DNA from: Apium graveolens
Taxonomy: Eukaryota > Streptophyta > Magnoliopsida > Apiales > Apiaceae
Length of the DNA stretch: 64,000 nucleotides
Direction: 5' to 3'
Assembly (NCBI RefSeq): GCF_009905375.1
Contig: NC_133647.1
Coordinates: 48,790,506-48,854,505, forward strand
The notes beneath the pieces are model-generated. The model saw only the letters and a list, made by a program, of their open reading frames with translations, searched no databases and had not been told where the DNA came from. A program made the position numbers and the translations under genes. Below are positions 34,559-46,149 of the stretch, one piece after another (positions within the stretch are counted from its first letter, which is position 1; each line of letters starts with the position of its first letter).

Positions 34559-37500
34559 TGTAACACCCCCAGATCCGGGGTCGGGGATCCGGGTCGTCAC
34601 GAGTTCCATTTCCCTTAATAACATCCAATCTTAATAATTACTCAACTACTCTGCACTGTGACCCCACAATAAACACACACACCACACGTTATAGTCTCAG
34701 AGATGAACATCAAAAAAAATAATCACAAGTCCTTATATTCCACAATTATCTGCCAATACACCTTAAAAGGTTTTCTGACTAAATTTACATCTCTTTGCCA
34801 TTATTACAATTCATAAATATACATAAATCTGGTACATCAGAAGTTGAAAGCCTAGCCTATTGGTAGTTCCTACCTCAGCTACGGCGGCATCAGTGCTTCT
34901 AGAAAACTGCGGAACGTCTCCTAACCTCTTGCGAATCGGGAGCTTGGTCCAGTTCATCTTATCTATCTGATGTTGTGTGATGAAAGAAGAAAGCAAGGGT
35001 GAGCAGCAAGCCCACCAAAATAATATGTATAATGATTAACAATATATGAGCCTACACATAATACTCATGAAAGTCTTGGTCAAAAGAAATGAACCAAGTT
35101 GATATCTTAATGCGATGAAGTCGCAAAATATTCAGTATATATATACATATATACTTTTCAAAATATTGGAAGTCCTCTTCCATGCATAATACACACAGAG
35201 TTCCAGTGTATAACTGTATAAAAATACCGTTGCAAGGTGATCTCATATATCTAACCTTGTCTCAACGTTTTTCTGAAAATCTTTGTCATGCATAAGATAA
35301 TCATTTACTAGATATAAGTTTAAAAAAAATGAAGTTACAAGATACTCCAATATACTTTATATCCAAATACTACTTGAACTACCACCGTTCAAGTTATAAT
35401 CAGTTTCAAAGTTCATCACCCAGATGAGACTACAAGATAAGACTTGAATAGATTCAATCTTTGAAATATCATTATAAATAATGAAGTTACGAGATACTTC
35501 ATTAAGTCCTGATATATATATCCATATATATATATATATCTCATACATTTCCTGAAAATCTCTGTCATGTAAAGTATGAACAGAGTTATAATATCCAATG
35601 AATTTTGGAAAGGAAAAGAATTTTGGCATAAACCAGATATCTTGTTGATCAGGAAAAGATACCAATAAGTAACCTTTTCTACTGTAGATGGATGAATTCC
35701 TCACCGGTCATCACCCTGGCCGCATTAGGACCTCGCGCTAGACCGTTACCCGGCCACTCACGCGTTGATGGACTGCCACCCAGCCACTTACACTTTGATA
35801 GACCGTACCCCGGCCTGTCGCTTATGCCGACTCAATTAGATGGGCTTACTTCCCGAACATTGGGCAAGTAATCAATTCATTTATCAAAACAGCAACCTTG
35901 TTGTGAATATAAAATACACCATAGAGCCGGATCCCTCAGGTTTTGAACGAGTATTTAAATCCCCTTTAAAAGGAAGATCTTAAATATAAAAATGAGTTTT
36001 GGGATCCGCTCTAACTTTTAAAAATCATTTTGAAGACTCGAAAACACTTTAAAGAGTGTTTGGAGTAATGCTGATTTAATGAAGTAAATCAGTCCCAATA
36101 TATTTAGAAAATGTCTGAATATTATTATTTAAATAATATTCCCATAAAGAATAATCTTTATACAAATAATTGAAGTAGAAGTTGTAAGACTTATACTTGA
36201 AATGAGTATTAAATAACCAAAGATATACTTATATGAAAGTACTATCTTTATTTGAATAATCGAAAATAAGTTTGATTATCGAAACATTATTCTTTAATAA
36301 AATAAAGAATATATCTCAGCAAATAATCGGAGTCATAGATCCTCAAATGAATATTCAAATAATATTCATTAAATAATATAAACTGAGTCATAAGCTCTCG
36401 AATGAATATTCAAATATTATTCAATAAATAATATAAAAGAGTCATAAGCCCTCGAATGAATATTCAAATATTAATCAATAAATAATATAAACTGAGTCAT
36501 AAGCCCTCGAATGAATATTCAAATAATATTCATTAAATAAAATAAAGTTATCGAATAAACCTTATTCGATTAATAGTTTTAAAAAAACTATATCAATATA
36601 TATATATAAATATATATTATACTCGGGAGCCTCGCCTCCCGGTTTAAAAATATGTTCACCTTTTATCCCCTATACTAAGGGTAAACTCAAATACCGCTTA
36701 TCTCTAGCATAGGTATTATGCAACTATAAGCATTTGAACCAACAGATATATAACTCAAGAATATGAGACAGGCATGCATATATACCATATCACATGCTAC
36801 AATATAACGCAAGAATTTGCTAATAACCAATATGCATTTATCGCAAGATCATGCATATACACATATACATCACCACAACAGTATAACGGGTAGAAAACTT
36901 GCCTGAGCGACTTGGGGTGATAAAAGGCTCGGGACGAGTCTGGTAACCTATAAACAACAAGTAAGTTGGAATTAAACCAAAGTCACTTGTAAATCTATAC
37001 TTTAACTAACTTAGACTCTAACGCTTGTTTTGCGCTTACTGATTTGCTTAAGTCACCCGAGTACCCTCGGCTCCACCATTTTTAATAATTTAATCCTTTA
37101 CGAGTTTTAAGGCGATTCCTTCGCGAGTGTCTTACCAACTGCCTAACACACTTACCATAAATGTTTCATGCATTAATTAACCCTTTTTGGTCTTTAACCT
37201 ATGTTTCAAAGTAAGGCGAGGGGAAAAGTTTCGTTCGCGAAACGCCGTTACTTGAAACGGTCGTTTCTCCTAAACCGTGCATCGGAATCGAACGAACTAT
37301 ATATCAAAACGAAGCTCGTAACATGAGCTATCTAAAAATGGCAGTGGTCATAATCTAGCAGGGGGTTCTCGGGTCCTAATGCTATGCACAAAAACAGTCC
37401 AAAGAAAATCGGACGTTACGACGGCTATGTTTACGCGATTTCCAATATTTTAAACCATTCAAAACCATCCCAAATCAACCTCAAATCCAACATACAACCA

Positions 37501-38696
37501 ACATCCATCCTTATCACATCATAACAACCCCAACCAATTTAATTTTAACATTCATACTTATGCCTAAGCTTAACTTTTACCATACTTAAGTTCTTTTAAT
37601 CAAAACCACAACATTTACCATTCCATTTCACTACCATTTCAATTCCCGAACTCTAATCACAACAACAAGCTACAATATCATTCTACTAATCAAAATCATC
37701 TTATAATACATAGGAATCTAGGGTTTGGAGATGGTATACCTTCCTTGAAGTGGTGGGAGGAGCTAGGAAGCCTTAAGAAGCTTTGAGAAGTCTTAGGAAT
37801 GCTTGGATCTTCAAGGAAAACAAGAAAAACTTCAAGTTAAAAACTTGAAAACACTATTCATAGCCTTCTTCTTTGAATAAATGGAGAAGATGGAGAAGGA
37901 ATTGATGGCTTAAACTCATGATATAGCCCTAACTAAGCATGAAGATGATTAGGGAATTAACTCACCAATTTAGGAAGCTTGGATCTTTGATTTTGAATTT
38001 CTTGCTCTTTTGAATAGTAAAAAGCCGAGAGCTTCTTCAAGAACAAGCCTTGGTTCTTTTTGATTTTGATGAAAATGATTTTACTTGGCTTGGTTGCTTT
38101 GTTTTTGTGTTTGATTTAGTCAATTACCTTGTTGCCCTTGAATTTGTGTGGTTCTCATTCAACCACATCTCCTTCCTTCCCATGTCATGCTTGTGTCATC
38201 CTCATGATGTCATCCTCCCCTCCTTGTCCTCTTTCTATTGGTTGGATGACATCATCCCCACTAATCCCCTTGATTAACTTCCTAATCGTTTGCCTAATGA
38301 CCGCCGATCTGTTATACGGTTCGCTTAACTTTCGTTTTCGTTTATCGTTTGAGGGATCATACCCGGGATCTTATTACTTAGGTTCCCTTAACCTTTCTCA
38401 ATATATTGTATTCCTTTTATGATCCTCTCTTATAATCCTTTAATTTAAATCCTTTTTATCCTGTTACCTTTTTCTCAATTCTTTCCGTATCTAGTGGATT
38501 TCCGGGAAAAATCAAAGTGTTCGGAAATTGGATTCTGACGATATTTACATACACTTATATACCACATAGAGTACTAATAATATTTCATAAGATCAATAAC
38601 AGAACCCCTACATAGCGTGGCATGAAAATTTTTCTCATTCAGCAAAAACACTATTCATAAGGGTTTCAAAAATTTCCAAAAATTGGGGTTATTACA
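34559..38696 (-). repeat. 5' LTR of the Tekay-type element (4138 bp)
   Basis: Minus strand from TGTAATAACCCC (38696) to GGGGGTGTTACA (34559). Same internal plan as the left copy: donor intron start 37965, hairpin 34998-35016, acceptor 34967, mini-ORF 34811-34957, 57-bp repeats 36330-36548. The flank on the right is GTAAT. Confidence 0.92.
34811..34957 (-). CDS. LTR-embedded basic mini-ORF, second copy (48 aa)
   Basis: Encodes the same peptide as 25151-25297, starting MNRTKLPIRKRLG. A nearby CCGG-to-CCAG difference between the LTRs falls just upstream of or inside the first codons and changes at most one residue (Met-Asn-Arg becomes Met-Asn-Trp in this copy). This LTR is the one that would drive transcription of the element. 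Confidence 0.4.
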   Translation of the reverse strand: MNWTKLPIRKRLGDVPQFSRSTDAAVAEVGTTNRLGFQLLMYQIYVYL

Positions 38697-38699
38697 GTA

Positions 38700-40123
38700 A
38701 TGACCCGAGAAAATCTGGAATGGGTGGAGGTCATGGTCAAGGTGGAGGTCTCTCATCAAGTAGAACTGGAACTACAAGACATAGAACAAGTTGTGATACT
38801 GGGAGAAGAATAACTTCTGATACTGGTAAAAGGATAAGTTCTGATGATCTTTTGGAACTTGATGAAGAAATTTCAAGACAGTTATTTCTGAAAGAAAATC
38901 CAGGAATGGACTTTGAGAGTCTAATGGAAGAAGAAGCTAGACTTAAGTTAGAAAAAGTCAACTCCAAATCTGAAGCTTCTGTTGCTAAAAAGAAACTTCC
39001 TATGGCTAAAGGCATTGTGATAAAAGAAAGGACAAATCCTATGACAACCAAGGCCAAATCACAGTTGCAGATAGATCCAAGGTCCAAGGGCAAAGAAAAA
39101 GTTGGTGAACCTGTAAAGGTTTATGTGCCTCCTATGGATGAAGAAATTTCTGATGAAGATGCTAATCTTACTCTGACTTCAAGGAAGATTTCTAAGACAA
39201 CCTCTAACATGGCTCAAGTTGTTCAGAGTCAAGATATAGTTATTTCTGATATAACAATGAAGCAAGCAACCTCTGACATAGCTCAAGTTGGCTTGATATC
39301 AGAAGATAAGTCAAAGGAAACCTCTGACATTGTTCATGTTAAATCCTCAAAGTTACTCCTACTAGGATTCACTACTGCCAAATGGACTCAACCTTTGAAG
39401 ACTGCAGCAAGTGGTTTTGAAGCAAGAGTGGTTACTGGAAAGGAAGCAAGAGATAAATCTGGATTGGGTAGTGCTGATGAAAGAAGAGTGCAAAACACTA
39501 CCAATGATCCAACTTCCTTAAGTGAACCAGGTATTGGATCAACTCCTGAAAGATTGAATCAACTAGAATCTGTACAGATGGTCTACCATACCTTCTTGAA
39601 AGAACACATCTTGTTATATTTCATGACAGATTGAAGGGTTTACCATATAAGGGAAAATGCTATACCACTGAAGTATTTTGAGGAACTATAACATGTTTTA
39701 TTCTTACTTCAAGTGAAGGACAAATTAACAGAAAAAGCTGCAAATTATTTGAAGACTCAAATTCAGAGACAGAAGAAGCTTTGTTCTTTAAAGTCTGACA
39801 GCACATAGTGTCCCAAGTACAGAGATCACAAGGGTGAAATTGTTGAGATGAAGCCTAATACTGCAAAGATCGGAACATATCTTGGTATTAAGGGACTTGA
39901 ATTCAATCTAGAGTCTGACAAAGCCTACGTCATAAGACTAAATCAGGAGTTGAGAAAAGCAAAAATTAATGATCTCAGATATGCTATCTTTCAAACTGGT
40001 GAAGATACTGCAGAGCTTAAAGATGCTAAAAGGAGGATGATTGATGAACTCAGATATGCTGAGAGATGTTTGTTAAAGAACTATCTCAGAACAACTCCTG
40101 ACATCAAAGAGATCAGAAAGTGA
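38700..40123 (+). pseudogene. Inner Copia env-like ORF, 3' part
   Basis: Resumes after the Ty3 element: 38720-39634 encodes GGGHGQGGG and a GTGRRITSDTGKRISSDD-like repeat (again TTCTGAT codons), then LDEEISRQLFLKENPGMDFE, MAKGIVIKERTNPM and a K/S/T-rich stretch. Stops follow at 39632 and near 39680. 39848-40123 then gives a charged C-terminus (YLGIKGLEFNLESDKAYV, RMIDELRYAERCLLKNYL) ending at TGA 40121. Some residues are missing relative to the 5' part at the Ty3 junction. The protein is hydrophilic and nucleic-acid-binding-like (basic and G-rich) rather than membrane-like. Confidence 0.65.
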
Positions 40124-40314
40124 AGCTAAGTCAAGATCTACAACTGCTCAAATTCTGATACGTATACAGACTGAAGTTGTTATCAGAAGTTAAAGTTGGT
40201 AAAGCTTTAAGGACTGTAAGTTGTAGTTATCCAGTTAAATTCTCATGCATTTGTACTTAATGTTTTTGACATCATCAAATAATTGTTAAACTTGTATATT
40301 ATGCTAATTTACAA
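40124..40314 (+). other. 3' untranslated region of the inner Copia
   Basis: Short non-coding stretch between the env-like stop and the polypurine tract, with TTCTGATACG and ATCAGAAG motifs. Confidence 0.55.
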
Positions 40315-40326
40315 GTTGGGGGAGAT
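40315..40326 (+). other. Polypurine tract of the inner Copia
   Basis: GTTGGGGGAGAT immediately before the 3' LTR; a classic Copia tract. Confidence 0.92.
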
Positions 40327-40925
40327 TGTTAGATATATTTGATAATGTCATGTCTAATATGATTTGTGTTTAGTTTTCAGATCTTGCTTAAACAGGACAA
40401 ATCAGTACTTAACTGGAAATCAGCATTTATACTGAAGTCAGAATTTAAGTTATCAGTACTTAAGGTTCAGGAGATATTTATCAGGAGATAATATAAGGAC
40501 TTAAAGCAAACTTTCAGATAAGGAAGGCGGCTGATTGAAGGGAAAGAAGATCAAGACAAACGCAAGAAGAGATATGCATGAAGAAGAAATTCTGTGAAGA
40601 ATGGAATACTTGGAAGAAAAGATAACTGATTGATATATTTTAGGAAGCAGAATTATATTCCATATCAGTTAGTGATTATCTTGTAACTGTGTAGTATATA
40701 AATACAGACATAGGGTTTACACTATAAGTGTTATCATTATCAAGAATAATATTCATTGTAACCCTAGCTGCTCTCGTGATATTTGTTCATCACTGAGAGA
40801 TGACAGTTCTACATTGTAACAGAGTTTAATAAAGTTTGTTTTCTGTTACTTGTGTTCTTTGAATTCGATTTGATTGTGCTATACACTGTATTCAACCCCC
40901 CTTCTATAGTGTGTGTGACCTAACA
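40327..40925 (+). repeat. 3' LTR of the inner Copia (599 bp)
   Basis: TGTTAGATAT...GACCTAACA, the same length as the 5' LTR with about 26 substitutions. Followed by the target duplicate AGCCT (40926-40930). Confidence 0.93.
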
Positions 40926-40930
40926 AGCCT

Positions 40931-42297
40931 GTTGATTATAAGAAAAAATACTTTGAGCTGCTCAAACAAAAGGAAAGGGCTTTCATTATACAGGAAAATG
41001 ACTGGGCTGCAGATGGATTGGATGAAGATGAAGAAACTAGCTATGTCAATCTAGCCCTAATGGCCAAGTCAGATGAAATAGAGACAAGTTCATCAAGCAA
41101 TCAGGTAATCACAACTAACCTAGCACATTTAACTAAGGATGAGTGTAATGATGCAATAAATGACATGTCCACTGAATTATACCACCTGCGTGTTACAATC
41201 AAGTCCCTCACTAAGGAAAATGCTAAAATTAAAGAACACAATTTGTTTTTAAGTGAGAGGAATAATATGATATAGTCTCAATTTATTGAATTTGAAAAAT
41301 TGAGGATTGAATGCAAGATTGTTAAAGATGAACTAACTGAGTTCTTAAATAAAGGGGAGATTTTAAGAAAGCAGCTTGAACGGGAATAGGAAGTAATTAA
41401 AGCATGAAAAACATCTAGAGATGTTCATGCTCAGATTACTAAAGTTCAAGGTATGGAATCCTTTTGTGATGCAGCCTGGAAAAATAGTAAGGAGAAACTG
41501 GAATCCAATCTGAAAGATGGTAACTTAACTGATGTTGAGTCGACGGATGACGAGGAACATCCGTCGGATGAGAAACATGATCATCCGTCGATTTAAACAA
41601 AGTCAGTTAGCAAATCTCAATAAATCAAGCTTAATGAAAAGTATGGATCAGTTTCTAAGAATTTTGTTCCAGGAGAATCAAGTCAAGTTAGAAAAGAAAA
41701 AAGAGCTAATGTTGGTCATATGTCTATCAAGCAATTGAATGACAGACTTGAAAAGATTGAGGTTAAAATAGAAGCTAAAAAGCAAACAATAGAAATGGGA
41801 AGGTAGGGATTAACAAACATAACAACTACACACCTGATAAATATGCTCCAAGAAAAATCTGTGTTAAGTGTGGTAGTGTTAATCACTTGTCTGTAAATTA
41901 CAAGATTGATATGCCTACTTCCATAACTGTACCTTCTTCTTTTACCAACATGAATTCCATGTCTGCAATGCCTATGAATGCTATGTCTACTCAGAATATG
42001 AATGCACAATTTGCTAATATGCCATTTGCACCTAATCATTATTATGCTACATTTAGTATGCCATAAATGCCATTTAACATGCTTTACTAGAATAACATAT
42101 TTTGAAATAGCATGCCTTTTCATGTAAACAAATATGTGCATGATAATTCTGTTTCAATGATTGGCTTCAAAGGTCCAGCTCAAATGACTAAGGATGAATT
42201 TGAGATTCCCAAGTCAAATGAGATCAAACCTAAGAAACCAAAGAAAAAGGCTAATAAGGCAGGACCCAAGGAAACTTGGGTACCAAAATCAGCTTGA
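40931..42297 (+). pseudogene. Outer Copia gag, C-terminal part
   Basis: Continues gag from 14045: VDYKKKYFELLKQKERAF, then 41018-41275 with DEETSYVNLALMAKSDE and a coiled coil (LYHLRVTIKSLTKENAKIKE), followed by stops at 41273 and beyond. 41540-41597 encodes STDDEEHPSDEKHDHPS, where CGACGGATG/CATCCGTCG motifs are read as codons. A knuckle remnant CVKCGSVNHLSVNY lies near 41870 (last cysteine lost), then an M/N/P-rich region and PKETWVPKSA before the protease. Several stops and frame changes. Confidence 0.75.
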
Positions 42298-42317
42298 TTT
42301 GATTTTGATGTGTGTAG

Positions 42318-45300
42318 GGAAACAAAAAAAATCTTTGGTATCTGGATAGTGGTTGCTCAAGGCACATGACTGGAGATTCTACCCTGCTCAATGAGTTCAA
42401 GGAAAGAGCTGGCCCAAGTATTACTTTTGGAGATGACAGCAAGGGTTATACTGTGGGATATGGCTTGATTTCAAAGAAAAATATCATCATTGATGAGGTT
42501 GCCCTAGTGGATGGACTCAAACATAATTTGTTGAGTATCAACCAGCTTTGTGATAAGGGCAACTCATTCACCTTCAATTATGAATCCTATGTTGTGATAA
42601 ACAAGAAAAGCAATAAATTGGTTCTTACTGGAGTAAGAAAAGGAAATGTGTATCTAGCTGACTTCAACTCAACAAATGCAGAATCTGTAACTTGCTTCCT
42701 CAGTAAAGCAAGTCAAGATGAAAGTTGGATATGGCACAAGAAGCTGTCCCATCTAAACTTCAAGACCATGAATGAGTTAGTCAAGAAAGAATTGGTTAGA
42801 GGTATTCCTCAAGTGGAATTTTCAAAGGACGGATTGCGTGATGCCTTCCAAAAAGGAAAGCAGATTAAAGCATCATTCAAAAAGAAGCTTGAATCAATAA
42901 TTGAAGAACCTTTGCAACTGTTACACATGGATTTATTTGGACCACTTAATGTATTGTCTATTTCAAGGAAAAGATATTTCCTAGTAATTGTGGATGATTT
43001 CTCAAAGTTCTCTTGACATATTTTCTGAAAATCCAAAGATGAAGCTAGTGAAATCATCATCAATCACTTAAGGCAAGTTAACAATCATCTTGACTTCAAA
43101 GTTAGAAGAATCAGGAGTGATAATGGAACTGAGTTCAAGAATTCTGTGACGAGATCATTTTGTGAAGAGAATGGGATAATGCATAAGTTCTCTGCAGCTA
43201 GAACTCCACAACAAAATAGAGTGGTAGAAAGGAAGAACCGATCTCTTATTGAAGCTGCAAGGACAATGCTGGAAGAATCAAAGTTGCCAACATACTTTTG
43301 GGCTGAAGTAGTGAATATTGCGTGCTACACTCAAAATATATCTTTGATCAATCAAGCAAAGTGCATGACACCCTACCAATTGTTCAAGAATAGGAAACCA
43401 ACTATAAATTTCTTACATGTCTTTGGCTGCAAATGCTATATCTTAAAGAATCAAACTGATCAACATGGAAAGTTTGATGCCAAGGCAGATGAAGGAATTT
43501 TTGTTGGATATGCTGTTGGAAAAGCATTTAGAGTCTACAATCTAAGAAACAACATTGTAATGGAATATGTATATGTTGTGTTTGATGATAAAAAGATTGA
43601 AGGACTGCAAGATGAAGATTTCCATGAGAGCCTCAAATTTGATAATGTTGAAATGGTTAGTGTTAACAGTGATGATGAAAGTGATCAAGAAACAGTGACT
43701 AAGGATAATGTGGAAAAATCTACAACTAATGAAGCACACAACTCAACATCTGAGGAGTTGTAAAATGCTTCATCCGTCGGTAGACAATCAGCTTCATCCG
43801 TCGAGATACAAAGTGCATCATCCATCGAAACAATGAGAGAAGCTGGGAGTCAAGACAGATCACTTAGAGAAAGAACTCCATCTTTAAGTCAAAGATCCAT
43901 AAACTCAGGGGGAGTTTCTTCTAATCAAAACTCAGTCACACATCAAGACAACAATGAGGCCTCTTCATCAAGAGCTAATCTACCATAATAGAGAAAATGG
44001 ACAAGTGATCACCCTTATGAGCTCATTATTGGTGATACGTCTTCTAGAGTTCAGAGAAGGAAAGCAACTCAAGAAGAATTTCTGTATAGCAGCTTCCTAT
44101 CTAAGGAGGAACCAAAGAAGGTAGAAAAAGCTTTGTTGGATCCTGATTGGGTTTTAGCTATGCAGGAAGAGCTAAACCAATTTGAAAGGAACAATATATG
44201 GAAGCTGGTACCCAAGCCTAAAGGGAAGAATTCAATTGACACCAAGTGGGTATTCAGAAACAAGATGGATGAAAATGGCATAGTCATCAGGAACAAGGCT
44301 AGATTGGTTGCTAAGGGCTACTATCAACAAGAATGAATAGATTTTGACGAAACTTTTGCTCCTGTTGCAAGACTTGAAGCCATCAGAATTTTCCTAGCCT
44401 ATGCAGCCCATGCCAATTTCAAAGTCTATCAAATGGATGTCAAAAGTGCCTTTTTGAATGGAGATTTGGAGGAGGAAGTCTATGTCAGTCAGCCTCCTAG
44501 TTTTGAAGATCCAAATTTTCCTGAATATATCTACTATCTTCTGAAAGCACTTTATGGAGCAAGCACATAGAGCCTGGTATGATACTTTGTCAAAGTTTCT
44601 CTTAGAGAATCATTTTACTAGAGGTACTGTTGATAAAAACTCTATTCTTTAGAAATGTTAATGGCTCTAGCATACTTGTTCAAATTTATGTAGATGATAT
44701 TATTTTTGGCTGTACAGATAAAAAACTTTGCAAAAAGTTTGCCAAACTGATACAAAGTAAATATGAAATGAGCATGATGGGAGAACTAACCTACTTTCTT
44801 GTATTACTAGTTAAGCAAGTTAGTGATGGAATATTCATTAGTCAAAACAAATATATTTATGATCTTTTGAAGAAGTTTGACCTAATGGATTGTACATCTG
44901 CAAAAATTCCCATGGCCACTACAACTAAACTTGAATTAAACACTACTGAAAAGTCTGTGGATATTTTAAGTTATAGAGGCATGGTTGGCTCATTTATGTA
45001 CTTAACAGCTGTAGGCCAGATATAATGTTTGCTACTTGTCTTTGTGCTAGATTTCAGGCTGATCCTAGAGAATCTCACTTAATAGCTATTAAGAGAATTT
45101 TCAGATATCTCAAGGGTACATCAAAACTTAGCATTTGGTACACTAAAGATTCTAGTTTTGATCTAACTGGTTATTCAAATGCAGATTATGCAGGGTATAT
45201 AATTGATAGAAAAAGTACAACAAGAACTTGTCAATTTCTAGGAAACAAGCTAGTATCATGGTTCAATAAAAAACAAAATTCAGTTTCTACTTCTACAATG

Positions 45301-45630
45301 GAAGCTGAATATATTGCTGCTGGCAGTTGCTGTGCACAGATTTTATGGATGAAAAACCAATTTATAGACTATGGTTTTCAAGTGGAAAGAATTCCTATTT
45401 TCTGTGATAACACAAATTCAATTGCCATTACTGAAAATCCAGTACAACATTCAAGAACAAAGCACATAGACATCAAGTACCATTTCATTAGGGAACATGT
45501 AATAAATGATACTGTGGAACTTCATTTTGTTCCAAGTGAAAAGTAGCTTGCAGATATCTTTACCAAGACACATAATGAATCCACCTTTTCAAGGTTGGTA
45601 TGTGAGTTAGGTATGCTTAAATATTCTTGA
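42318..45630 (+). pseudogene. Outer Copia pol: protease to RNase H, multiply broken
   Basis: Protease LWYLDSGCSRHMTG; GAG-pre-integrase [10 protein letters not shown] (one zinc cysteine replaced: DAFQKGK for DACQKGK); integrase [18 protein letters not shown] and NRVVERKNRSL; linker with SASSV repeats made of [42 protein letters not shown] and YVDDIIFG; RNase H YSNADYAG (aspartate to asparagine) and EAEYIAAGSCCAQILWMKN. Stops at 43014, 43761, around 43986, 44334 and 45544. Frameshifts near 44560 (a few bases lost in the YGLKQAPRAW motif), 44640 (extra A) and 45005. Ends TGA at 45628. The enzyme cannot be made. Confidence 0.85.
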
Positions 45631-46022
45631 ATCATTTCTGATATTTTTGGAAGTTGCAATGCAGCCAGAAACTTAATTGATTTTTCTCTTTTGGATGAAA
45701 TTTTGGCTAAGTCAAAAATTACATCCCGACGGATGCTCATTATCCATCAAGTTTGATCATCCGTCGGAATAGAATATCTTAATAAAAATCAATTACCTTT
45801 ATGGAATATTTTAGAACACGACGGATAAATTGTTTTATTCTCATCCATCGAATTGTGCAAATCATAGCCGTTAATTTTCTGAACATTATCCATCGGGTTT
45901 ACTTATAGTCTGTAAATATATCACGACAGATAATTGATAGAATTTTGACAGTTTGTTTTAATTTGAACGGCTATTTTGGGATATTTTGATTGATTACTTT
46001 ATTACTTTTGACAGTTTATTTT
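45631..46022 (+). other. Post-pol spacer of the outer Copia with CGACGGATG motifs
   Basis: Non-coding. Carries CGACGGATG (45727), CATCCGTCG (45758), CGACGGATA (45819), CATCCATCG (45842) and weaker variants to 45930. Confidence 0.65.
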
Positions 46023-46030
46023 TGAGATAA

Positions 46031-46038
46031 TATAAAAG
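46031..46038 (+). promoter_or_regulatory. TATA box upstream of the outer env-like ORF
   Basis: TATAAAAG about 112 nt before the ATG, with a CT-rich leader that includes an eight-fold CT run (46112-46132). The arrangement parallels the internal promoter candidates of the inner Copia. Confidence 0.45.
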
Positions 46039-46149
46039 CAAAATTCATTTTCATTCTTTTCTTTTATCATTCTCAATTCAATTGCTCTAACCCTCTTCTT
46101 CCCCAAAGCAAATACTCTCTCTCTCTCTTTAAATTTCTCTACTTTAACA

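Larger units (their letters stand above)
24938..38696 (-). mobile_element. Tekay-type Ty3 element inserted in the env-like ORF; interior rearranged
   Basis: Minus-strand order from right to left: 5' LTR 34559-38696, primer site 34542-34554, interior, polypurine side 29039-29065, 3' LTR 24938-29038. The LTRs differ by about 26 substitutions and one TA indel in 4.1 kb, so this is recent. The outer end of the left LTR lacks 39 bp present in the right one and no target duplication is visible, so a deletion removed that junction plus some env-like sequence. The interior is riddled with stops, and an RNase H-integrase fragment lies before gag instead of after it. Confidence 0.88.
14046..40925 (+). 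mobile_element. Inner SIRE/Maximus-type Copia element, full length but itself interrupted
   Basis: Bounded by 599-bp LTRs (14046-14644 and 40327-40925) and a perfect 5-bp target duplication AGCCT (14041-14045 and 40926-40930). The order is LTR, tRNA-Met primer site, gag-pol in one frame, a spacer with a small ORF, an env-like ORF, polypurine tract, LTR. A Tekay-type Ty3 element (24938-38696, -) sits in the env-like ORF; without it the element would be about 13.1 kb. I counted about 26 differences between the LTRs, so it is older than the Ty3 element it hosts. TTCTGAT-type motifs are unusually frequent throughout. Confidence 0.92.
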
